Source of the DNA: Lentimicrobiaceae bacterium
GTDB lineage: Bacteria; Bacteroidota; Bacteroidia; Bacteroidales; JAGONC01
Direction: 5' to 3'
NCBI GenBank assembly: GCA_017993235.1
Contig: JAGONC010000003.1
Location: forward strand, 110,260-174,259
Length of the DNA stretch: 64,000 bases
This document shows positions 26,910-33,721 of the stretch, piece after piece. A program made the translations under genes and the position numbers. Below the pieces are notes generated by a model. The model ran no database searches. It was not told where the DNA came from and was given only the letters and a program-made list of their open reading frames with translations. Numbering within the stretch: the stretch's first letter is position 1; every line of letters begins with the position of its first letter.

Positions 26910-27145
26910 TGCCCCCTCCCGACCTCCCCCACTCGGGGGAGGAGTGGTGACTCAGAGTGATACATGGAGTCGATTTTCAATATGCTCTTCGTTAACATCT
27001 CTTTATAGCTTCGAATATAATGAAAAAAGCGACACAATGCATTATGATTGATTTCTCTGGTCATTTTTCCCTTTTCCTGGGTGGGGAAAGGGGCAGGGGA
27101 CAGGGGCTATTTCCTCCCCCGGATGGGGGAGGTCGGGAGGGGGCG
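26910..27145. mobile_element. MITE-like element, copy A (236 bp)
   Basis: Bounded by 33-bp terminal inverted repeats: left end 'GCCCCCTCCCGACCTCCCCC' at 26911 with a short CGGGGGAGG hairpin arm, right end its complement at 27113-27145. The interior (for example 'gtcgattttcaatatgctc') has no gene. Copies B and C share it. It lies between a relic of the Rhs core motif (26876-26909) and an Rhs relic (27146-27265). Confidence 0.65.
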
Positions 27146-27265
27146 GATCAGGGATGCTGAAAGCGAAAGCTTTCGGTAATCCAGCCCTGTACCCGATTCA
27201 TCTAAAATGGCAAACAATCCATCGCCAGCGCTAATATAGTGCAATTTTCGGACATTGGGGAGAAA
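27146..27265 (-). pseudogene. Rhs/YD-repeat relic
   Basis: Read on the minus strand this stretch encodes 'FLPNVRKLHYISAGDGLFAI' then LDESGTGLDYRKLSLS. The 'HYISAGDGLFAI' part is the motif that precedes the Rhs core in Bacteroidota Rhs proteins. It has no start or stop of its own and runs directly into MITE copy A. After that comes VNGRVYDPWLG, the next Rhs core motif, so an Rhs gene was broken here. Confidence 0.6.
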
Positions 27266-27304
27266 GGATGACATCATATGAAGTGGTTGTCATCCCCTGA
27301 ATAA

Positions 27305-27409
27305 CCCTGGGTATTTCCGCCGTTTAACTGGCTCAGGGAAGTCCTGAACCGCATTGCAGACTACTCCAGCCAACAACTGGAGGAGCTTCTTCCTCAAAAC
27401 CTCAAATAA
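27305..27409 (+). pseudogene. IS66-family transposase C-terminal relic
   Basis: The frame reads 'FPPFNWLREVLNRIADYSSQ' then QLEELLPQNLK and a stop. This matches the short C-terminal domain of IS66 transposases (WLxxVLxRI...RLxELLPxNW). An in-frame stop lies at 27302-27304, so only the tail remains. Confidence 0.6.
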
Positions 27410-27442
27410 TACCACCCCATAATAAAAGCCTTATTTTGTTAA

Positions 27443-27736
27443 GGGGTAAAATGTATCAGGCCGAAGGCTTACGAATTTCCGACTCCCCTTGCTTACAAGG
27501 ATGAAACGCTCAAAGGATTGATGTTTGTAAGCCTGTTGGCGCTGATCATCCGCATGAACATCATGAATGTGTTGAAGCAGGCTAATATGCTAAAGGATTA
27601 CAACTTTGAGAAGATGATGCTGCAACTGGAAAAAATCAAAGCCATCGTTACCGAAGACGGAAAAGTGTTCTACTCGGAAGTAACAAAAAAACAAAGAGAA
27701 CTCCTGGAACTATTCCATGCTGTGCCTAAAGAATGA
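27443..27736 (+). pseudogene. IS1634/IS4-type transposase C-terminal relic
   Basis: About 97 codons open from a stop at 27440, encoding 'EFPTPLAYKDETLKGLMFVS', 'LLALIIRMNIMNVLKQANML' and the tail 'AIVTEDGKVFYSEVTKKQRE'. The tail resembles the C terminus of IS1634-type DDE transposases (KIK..DGK....TKxQRE). No catalytic part and no inverted repeats are seen, so it is a dead fragment. Confidence 0.55.
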
Positions 27737-27943
27737 AAAGTTTCGGATCGAAAAGTTATCACCAAGTTATTAACATATATTATTGATATTCAGAATATTA
27801 CGAAATTTTGTCATGTACTAAGCCGTAATTTAATGAAATACAATTTGATATAAAATCGTGGTGTCGAAGATGAGTTTTACTTATGCAACTATTCGGGCTG
27901 TATGGATGACCATTGTTAAGGCTTAGGATAATTTATATAACAA

Positions 27944-27972
27944 AAGCCCGGTGTTATTCCGGGCTTAGTTAT
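27944..27972 (-). terminator. Terminator of the Rhs tip operon
   Basis: Stem AAGCCCGG / CCGGGCTT with a 7-nt loop. Read on the minus strand it is followed by TTTTG and AT-rich sequence. It lies about 50 bp after the small membrane gene. The intervening sequence 27737-28012 is AT-rich and shows no gene. Confidence 0.55.
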
Positions 27973-28012
27973 ATCTTATAGACACAATTTACAGGTCTAT
28001 GTCGAATGAAGG

Positions 28013-28396
28013 TCAGATTATCACTACAAATAAAAAAAGCAAAAATGTACCAGTAGCATAAAATCCTAAATAGTATTTTGTTTTATTCTTATTAATTCCG
28101 CTATGCTCTAAGTATTTTTCTTTTATGAGCTTATATTTACTCTTCCTAACAAATAGAAGATATACAGCAAGATAGGTCAACAAAACAAAAGCAATTGCTA
28201 CATACTCATGATTTACTATAAACGGTATAATCTTCAACTTATCCAACACAATCAATACAGTAAGCAAGTTGAAATCTATTAGTAAAGTTAAAATTAGAGC
28301 TGCAAAATGCGCTTTGTTTTCTTCGCTTTGTCCTTGCAGTTTTGCTCTATTTATTTGAAAATAAATCATTTCAAAAAAGCAATATATATTTTTCAT
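28013..28396 (-). CDS. Small three-helix membrane protein next to the Rhs tip
   Basis: The 127-residue product has three hydrophobic segments: 'AALILTLLIDFNLLTVLIVL', 'YVAIAFVLLTYLAVYLLFV' and 'LGFYATGTFLLFLFVVII', with a basic loop KSKYKLIKEKYLE between the last two. The gene starts 4 bp after the stop of the Rhs C-terminal gene and is very AT-rich like it, so both arrived together. Position suggests an immunity or accessory protein for the Rhs tip; no family is recognised. Confidence 0.7.
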   Translation of the reverse strand: MKNIYCFFEMIYFQINRAKLQGQSEENKAHFAALILTLLIDFNLLTVLIVLDKLKIIPFIVNHEYVAIAFVLLTYLAVYLLFVRKSKYKLIKEKYLEHSGINKNKTKYYLGFYATGTFLLFLFVVII

Positions 28397-28400
28397 ATGT

Positions 28401-29381
28401 CTATTTTCTTAAGTCTAATATTATGCCAAAACCTGGAGTTATAAAATTAGGAAGAATAACAATCCCTGTTTGCATATAAAAAGCCTGACTTTGGTCTAAT
28501 GAATTATAGAAATTATTAAAACCTCCTCCAGCATCAATGCTACTTACAATAAAAGAAGCCATTGGCCCACCATATGGAATAACATTAAGACCTGTAGTTC
28601 CTAATGAGACAGTCAACCTTCCATAATTACCCCATGTTGGATTACGATATACATTTATGCCATTTATAACATTTGTAACTATTTCTCCAGTCCAACCAAT
28701 TCTTGTAGCATATTTACCAATAGCTCGAACTACTTTACTTGGAATTTCCTTATTAGCCATTTCGGCTAACTGACCTATCACTCCAGTCCAACTTGTATAT
28801 GGCCCAAAAGTGTAGTCTATATTTCCTTTGTTACCCCCTTGTCCTGAGGGAGCATTTAACACCACATCCCAGAAATCCTCTGGTAATTTTCCGTCATTCG
28901 TATACCAATCACTTCCGTCTGAGAAGTGAAATCCCCTGAAAAGTGGATTGGTTTCCGACCAGTTATTACTGATGATGACGGCATCAATCAAACGAGTGCT
29001 TACATTATTGACAAATGAACATTCTACCTCATTCCAAGATGTGGTCTGCCCATATCCATTTTTATATGTTCCGTCAATCCAGTCGAAATGATAGCCACCA
29101 CCTCCACTATTCAGAACCTGTCCCTGAGCATTGTAAAATGCCTGATTTTCGGAATTATACCCGTAATAGCTACCGCGATACCAGACACCGCCACCTTCAT
29201 AATCATACCAGTCCATCAATGTCTCCAGTCTGGATGAATACCCTGAAGGATCAATAAATTTCAAAGGATTGTTGAAGCAATAGGAGTACCGGTTGAAACT
29301 TTGGGAGTTCCACGGTTGTTGAACGAAATTATCCGGACTCAGGAACTGTCCCAGCCAGGGATCGTAGACCCGGCCGTTCAC
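28401..29381 (-). pseudogene. Rhs core and C-terminal tip, truncated at its 5' end
   Basis: The product starts at the Rhs core motif (GTG, then NGRVYDPWLGQFLSPDN) and continues 'FNRYSYCFNNPLKFIDPSG' into a variable C-terminal part of about 270 residues that begins with 'LETLMDWYDYEGGGVWYRGS' and ends 'TPGFGIILDLRK'. A full Rhs protein would have thousands of upstream residues of YD repeats; here MITE copy B abuts the GTG codon, so this is an orphan tip. The C-terminal part is Gly-rich and hydrophobic near the end, without a recognised nuclease motif. Base composition is AT-rich compared with flanking genes, as usual for exchanged tips. Confidence 0.75.
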
Positions 29382-29641
29382 CGCCCCCTCCCGACCTCCC
29401 CCACTCGGGGGAGGAGTGGTGACTCAGAGTGATACATGGAGTCGATTTTCAATATGCTCTTCGTTAACATCTCTTTATAGCTTCGAATATAATGAAAAAA
29501 GCGACACACTGCATTATGATTGATTTCTCTGGTCATTTTTCCCTTTTCCCGGGTGGGGAAAGGGGCAGGGGATAGGGGCTATTTCCTCCCCCGGATGGAG
29601 GAGGCCTGTCCCGGCGAAAGCCGGGAGCTGGGAGGGGGGCG
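29382..29641. mobile_element. MITE-like element, copy B (260 bp)
   Basis: Same inverted ends and interior as copy A. The right end carries an extra hairpin 'cccggcgaaagccggg' not present in copy A. It starts at the base next to the GTG that opens the Rhs tip frame. Short plus-strand open frames inside it are not credible genes. Confidence 0.65.
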
Positions 29642-29644
29642 GAT

Positions 29645-29825
29645 TGTTTTTTATTTGATCACAGAACATACGAACATACGAAGTGGAAGTAGAACTGAAA
29701 GGCGAAGGAGAATTACGATTAGAAGGAAGAAATCTGATTTTTTCCTTCTGATCGTAGATTAACTTCTACTTAACCCTCAACCTCGCCTTCGTATGTTCGT
29801 ATGTTGGATATTCAATCAGGTAGCC
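29645..29825. repeat. eamA-purN intergenic hairpin, copy B
   Basis: Starts with the same bases as the end of eamA (TGTTTTTTATTTGATCACAG), has the same 19-bp arms as copy A, and ends with 'ttcaatcagg'. Its loop is about 70 bp longer than in copy A and includes 'ctgaaaggcgaaggagaatt'. Confidence 0.75.
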
Positions 29826-29859
29826 GTCCCAGCCAGGGATCGAAGGCCCGGCCGTTCAC

Positions 29860-30117
29860 CGCCCCCTCCCGACCTCCCCCACTCGGGGGAGGAGTGGTGA
29901 CTCAGAGTGGTACATGGAGTCGATTTTCAATATGGTCTTCTTTGACATTTCTTTGCAGCTTCTAATATAATGAAAAAGCGACACAATGCATTATGATTCA
30001 TTCATCTGGTCATTTTTCCCTTTTCCTGGGTGGGGAAAGGGGCAGGGGACAGGGGCTATTTCCTCCCCCGGATGGGGGAGGCCTGTCCCGGCGAAAGCCG
30101 GGAGCTGGGAGGGGGCG
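29860..30117. mobile_element. MITE-like element, copy C (258 bp)
   Basis: Third copy, preceded by the Rhs core fragment 29826-29859 (reads NGRAFDPWLGRLPD on the minus strand). Copies B and C begin exactly 478 bp apart, so they form a tandem duplication of core fragment, element and intergenic hairpin. Confidence 0.65.
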
Positions 30118-30120
30118 GAT

Positions 30121-30296
30121 TGTTTTTTATTTGATCACAGAACATACGAACATACGAAGTGGAAGTAGAACTGAAAGGCGAAGGAGAATTACGATTAGAG
30201 GGAAGAAATCTGATTTTTTCCTTCTGATCGTAGATCAACTTCTACTTAACCCTCTACCTCGCCTTCGTATGTTCGTATGTTGGATATTCAATCAAG
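30121..30296. repeat. eamA-purN intergenic hairpin, copy C
   Basis: Contains the same arms as copies A and B and ends with the real 3' codons of purN ('ttcaatcaag' = stop, Asp and Leu of purN reversed). It is probably the terminator for purN. Confidence 0.75.
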
Positions 30297-30854
30297 AAGC
30301 AGCTCCTCAATGACTCCCGGGAAATAGGTGTACTCCAGCTGATGTACCCTGTGCGCCAGGCTCTCGGGCGTGTCGCCGGGCTCTACCGGGCAGCGTGCCT
30401 GGAAAATGATCTGGCCCGAATCATACACCGCATTGACGTAATGGATGGTGATTCCGGATTCTGTGTCCCCCGAACGGATCACTGCTTCATGGACGACCGA
30501 ACCATAAAAGCCTTTTCCTCCATACCTGGGCAGCAGAGCCGGATGAATGTTGATGATCCGGTTGGGATAGGCTTGCAGGATGTTATCCGGGACCATCCAC
30601 AGGAATCCTGCAAGGACGATCAGGGAAATCCGGTTCTCTTTCAGAATGTTCAACACATCTTCAGTCTGATAGAACTGACGACGATTGAACACAAAGGTCG
30701 GGATGCCGAATTTCTCAGCCCGTTTCACGACATAGGCATCCGGTTTGTTGGTCAGGATGAGCCTGATGCAAACCTGCGGACTTCCCTTAAAGTATGCTGC
30801 GATGTTCTCGGCGTTGGTGCCACTGCCCGAGGCAAAGATGGCTATATTCTTCAT
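30288..30854 (-). CDS. purN: Phosphoribosylglycinamide formyltransferase
   Basis: Third step of purine synthesis: transfers a formyl group from 10-formyl-THF to GAR. The 188 residues contain 'IAIFASGSGTNAENIAAYF', 'ISLIVLAGFLWMVPDNILQA' and the catalytic 'NIHPALLPRYGGKGFYGSVV' with Asn, His, and later Asp in 'SGITIHYVNAVYDSGQIIFQ'. The typical length is 190-210. Its last three codons lie in the repeated intergenic sequence. It is divergent from acpP. Confidence 0.96.
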   Translation of the reverse strand: MKNIAIFASGSGTNAENIAAYFKGSPQVCIRLILTNKPDAYVVKRAEKFGIPTFVFNRRQFYQTEDVLNILKENRISLIVLAGFLWMVPDNILQAYPNRIINIHPALLPRYGGKGFYGSVVHEAVIRSGDTESGITIHYVNAVYDSGQIIFQARCPVEPGDTPESLAHRVHQLEYTYFPGVIEELLLD

Positions 30855-30972
30855 GATCAGGGGGATGTTTCGCGCTGCAATGTAACAATTTCAGTGGAAA
30901 AATGACGGTTTTTTTTGTTTTCAGACTTAAAATTACTTTCTTTGCACCCAATTAACCAAAACCAGAAAAGAT

Positions 30973-31209
30973 ATGTCAGACATTGCATCGAGAGTAAAAG
31001 CTATCATCGTTGATAAGCTGGGTGTTGACGAGAATGAAGTAACACCCGAAGCCAGTTTCACCAATGATCTTGGTGCTGATTCGCTGGACACCGTGGAGTT
31101 GATCATGGAATTTGAAAAGGAGTTCAATATTGCCATCCCTGACGATCAGGCAGAAAAGATCGGGACGGTTGGCGATGCGATCAAGTACATTGTAGATAAT
31201 ACCAAATAA
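30973..31209 (+). CDS. acpP: Acyl carrier protein
   Basis: Carries growing fatty acyl chains on a phosphopantetheine arm. The 78-residue acidic protein has the attachment Ser in '[20 protein letters not shown]' and the closing '[14 protein letters not shown]'. Located 7 bp before fabF, in the acpP-fabF-rnc order common in bacteria. An imperfect -7 box (TTTCTTTG) lies about 30 bp upstream of the ATG. Confidence 0.98.
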   Translation: MSDIASRVKAIIVDKLGVDENEVTPEASFTNDLGADSLDTVELIMEFEKEFNIAIPDDQAEKIGTVGDAIKYIVDNTK

Positions 31210-31216
31210 TTGGTAC

Positions 31217-32470
31217 ATGGAATTAAAACGAGTCGTAGTAACCGGACTTGGTTCACTAACCCCGTTAGGCAATACGGTCCAGGAATACTGGGAAGGATTG
31301 GTTAACGGGGTTAGTGGTGCTGAGCTGATCACCCGATTTGACACATCGAAATTCAAGACCAGGTTTGCCTGCACGCTGAAAGGTTATGATCCGCTGAACT
31401 ACTTTGACCGGAAAGAAGTAAGAAAATTGGATCCCTGTACGCAATTCGGTCTTGTAGCTGCGGAAGAGGCGATCAGGGACTCCGGGCTGGATCTGGAGAA
31501 AATTGACACCCATCGTTCCGGAGTGATCTGGGGCTCAGGGATCGGAGGATTGGAGACATTCCTGGAAGAGATTGTTGCCTATGGAAAGGGAGATGGCACT
31601 CCGCGTTTCAGTCCCTTTTTTATCCCCAAAATGATTGCCGATATTACGGCCGGGCACATTTCCATAAAATACGGATTCCACGGACCCAATTTCACGACGG
31701 TTTCAGCCTGTGCTTCATCAGCCAATGCGCTGGTGGACGCAATGAATTATATACGTCTTGGCAAAGCCGATCTGTTTGTGACAGGCGGCAGTGAAGCAGC
31801 CGTTAATGATGCAGGCATTGGCGGATTCAATTCCATGCATGCCATATCCACACGCAATGAGGATTTCAAGACCGCTTCACGGCCTTTTGATAAGGACAGG
31901 GACGGATTTGTGCTGGGGGAAGGCGGCGGATCGCTGATCTTTGAAGAACTGCAGCATGCCCTGAAAAGAGGGGCAAGGATCTACGCCGAAATCATCGGTG
32001 GTGGCCTGTCGGGCGATGCTTACCATATGACCTCTCCCCACCCGGATGGACTCGGTGCCTATCTTTCCATGAAAACAGCCCTGGAGGATGCAGGGATCAG
32101 ACCGGAAGAGATTGATCATATCAATGCCCATGGTACTTCCACCCCCCTGAATGATATTACGGAACCAAAAGCCATCGTCACACTCTTCGGAGAACATGCC
32201 TATAAGATCAGCATCAACTCCACCAAGTCCATGACCGGCCACCTGCTGGGAGCTGCCGGTGCCATTGAAGCTATTGCAGCCATCCTGGCTATCCGTCATG
32301 ATATCATTCCTCCGACCATCAACCATTTTACTGATGATCCTGAGATCGACAATAAGCTGGATTTTACGTACCATACTGCAAAAAAACGAACGGTGCGGAC
32401 AGCCCTGAGCAATACGTTCGGCTTTGGGGGACATAACGTCTCGATCGTATTCAGGAAATATCAGGACTAA
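31217..32470 (+). CDS. fabF: Beta-ketoacyl-ACP synthase II
   Basis: Condensing enzyme that elongates acyl-ACP with malonyl-ACP. The 417 residues hold the Cys-His-His triad: Cys in 'VSACASSANALVDAM', His in 'INAHGTSTPLNDITE' and His in 'SMTGHLLGAAGAIEAI'. It begins 'ELKRVVVTGLGSLTPLGNTV' as usual. It follows acpP by 7 bp and precedes rnc by 12 bp, in one operon. Confidence 0.98.
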   Translation: MELKRVVVTGLGSLTPLGNTVQEYWEGLVNGVSGAELITRFDTSKFKTRFACTLKGYDPLNYFDRKEVRKLDPCTQFGLVAAEEAIRDSGLDLEKIDTHRSGVIWGSGIGGLETFLEEIVAYGKGDGTPRFSPFFIPKMIADITAGHISIKYGFHGPNFTTVSACASSANALVDAMNYIRLGKADLFVTGGSEAAVNDAGIGGFNSMHAISTRNEDFKTASRPFDKDRDGFVLGEGGGSLIFEELQHALKRGARIYAEIIGGGLSGDAYHMTSPHPDGLGAYLSMKTALEDAGIRPEEIDHINAHGTSTPLNDITEPKAIVTLFGEHAYKISINSTKSMTGHLLGAAGAIEAIAAILAIRHDIIPPTINHFTDDPEIDNKLDFTYHTAKKRTVRTALSNTFGFGGHNVSIVFRKYQD

Positions 32471-32482
32471 GTTTTTCGACTC

Positions 32483-33226
32483 TTGAAGAAACTAAAACCT
32501 GTAAAAGTTTACCTTTCCGAGGAAAAGGACCTTTACGACGTCATTTATTCCATCTTTGGCTTTTATCCGGGCAACATTTTCCTTTACAAACTGGCTTTTC
32601 GTCATAAATCAGCGGCCGTTGAGCTTTTTAACGGTACCAAGATCAGCAATGAACGGCTGGAATACCTGGGAGATGCAGTGCTCAGCCTGGCGGTGGCTGA
32701 TTATCTTTTCAAAAAATTTCCATTCAAGGATGAGGGATTTCTTACCGAAATGCGGTCAAAGATGGTCAGCAGAGCCCAGCTCAACACACTTGCCGTAAAA
32801 CTGGGATTGGATCACCTGATCGAAACCAGCCTGGCCGGATCCACCCAGTCACGATCCATGATGGGCGATGCACTGGAAGCATTCCTGGGAGCCATCTACC
32901 TGGATAAGGGGTATGAATTTTCCAGGAAGATCATTGTATCCCATATTATCAAACATCATATGGATATCAATGAACTGGAAACACTGGACCTGAACTTCAA
33001 AAGCAAGTTGCTTGAATGGACCCAGAAGACAAAGAAGGTGCTGGAATTCCATGTGGTTGAAGAAGCAGGATTCAATCACAGGAAACGCTATCAGGTGGAG
33101 GCACTGATTGATCAGACCGTCGTGGGGAATGGCACCGGAACTTCGATCAAGGAGGCGGAGCAAAAAGCAGCTGAAGAAGCATGCAACCACATATTTCAGG
33201 ATGATCCGGGTTATCCGGACGAGTAG
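32483..33226 (+). CDS. rnc: Ribonuclease III
   Basis: Double-strand-specific RNase for rRNA and mRNA processing. The 247 residues include the catalytic signature 'NERLEYLGDAVLSLAVADYL', the second acidic cluster 'GDALEAFLGAIYLDKG', and a C-terminal dsRNA-binding domain ('NFKSKLLEWTQKTKKV', 'EAEQKAAEEACNHI'). The N-terminal extension of about 25 residues ('KKLKPVKVYLSEEKDLYDVI') is common in Bacteroidota. The start is a TTG at 32483; no ATG is available before the conserved part. Confidence 0.96.
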   Translation: MKKLKPVKVYLSEEKDLYDVIYSIFGFYPGNIFLYKLAFRHKSAAVELFNGTKISNERLEYLGDAVLSLAVADYLFKKFPFKDEGFLTEMRSKMVSRAQLNTLAVKLGLDHLIETSLAGSTQSRSMMGDALEAFLGAIYLDKGYEFSRKIIVSHIIKHHMDINELETLDLNFKSKLLEWTQKTKKVLEFHVVEEAGFNHRKRYQVEALIDQTVVGNGTGTSIKEAEQKAAEEACNHIFQDDPGYPDE

Positions 33227-33231
33227 CAGCC

Positions 33232-33696
33232 ATGGCAAAAAAATATCATCTCGAGCAGTCCCGGGAGAAGCACCAGCCCGTGTTCATCGGCATTGCCTGC
33301 CGGTCGAAAGACTATCAGCTCTGTTTCCATATCAATAAAAAGCTGGATCTGCATTTGAGGAAATTACCGGACCTCAGGATTGTTTTTCCCGGACAGTTTG
33401 AAGCCTGCTCCTACTCATTGTACCGTCATCAGGATGCCAGCCGTCGCCTTGATTATATACTGCTGTCAAACCACCACCCGGATTCCAAGCTGATCCCTGA
33501 GTTCAAACAAACGGATTATTTCCTGATGGTTGCCGGGGAAACCACGGCCACGGAAATCGAAAAGACCATCTTTGCGCTCCGTTCAGTACCGGGGGTGCTG
33601 CTGGCCTATTACCTTGATCTGTCCAGGACCAAACTGCTGGATGTGATCCTGGCCGACCTGGAACTCCACTTACTGATAACAGATAAAAAAGGTTGA
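33232..33696 (+). CDS. IPExxxVDY family protein
   Basis: Member of a Bacteroidota-specific family of unknown function named after a conserved motif, here 'LIPEFKQTDYFLMVAGE' (I-P-E...D-Y). The 154-residue protein also shows 'YQLCFHINKKLDLHLRKLPD' and 'IFALRSVPGVLLAYYLDL', the usual pattern. It starts 5 bp after rnc and is likely in the acpP-fabF-rnc operon. No signal peptide or membrane helix. Confidence 0.85.
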   Translation: MAKKYHLEQSREKHQPVFIGIACRSKDYQLCFHINKKLDLHLRKLPDLRIVFPGQFEACSYSLYRHQDASRRLDYILLSNHHPDSKLIPEFKQTDYFLMVAGETTATEIEKTIFALRSVPGVLLAYYLDLSRTKLLDVILADLELHLLITDKKG

Positions 33697-33721
33697 TGAA
33701 GGCCCCTTCCGGGTCAGGGCT

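Noticed and set aside
29520..30313. Several short open frames inside MITE copies B and C
   Set aside because: They encode repeated low-complexity Gly/Arg/Pro text from G-rich ends and follow the repeat, not a gene.
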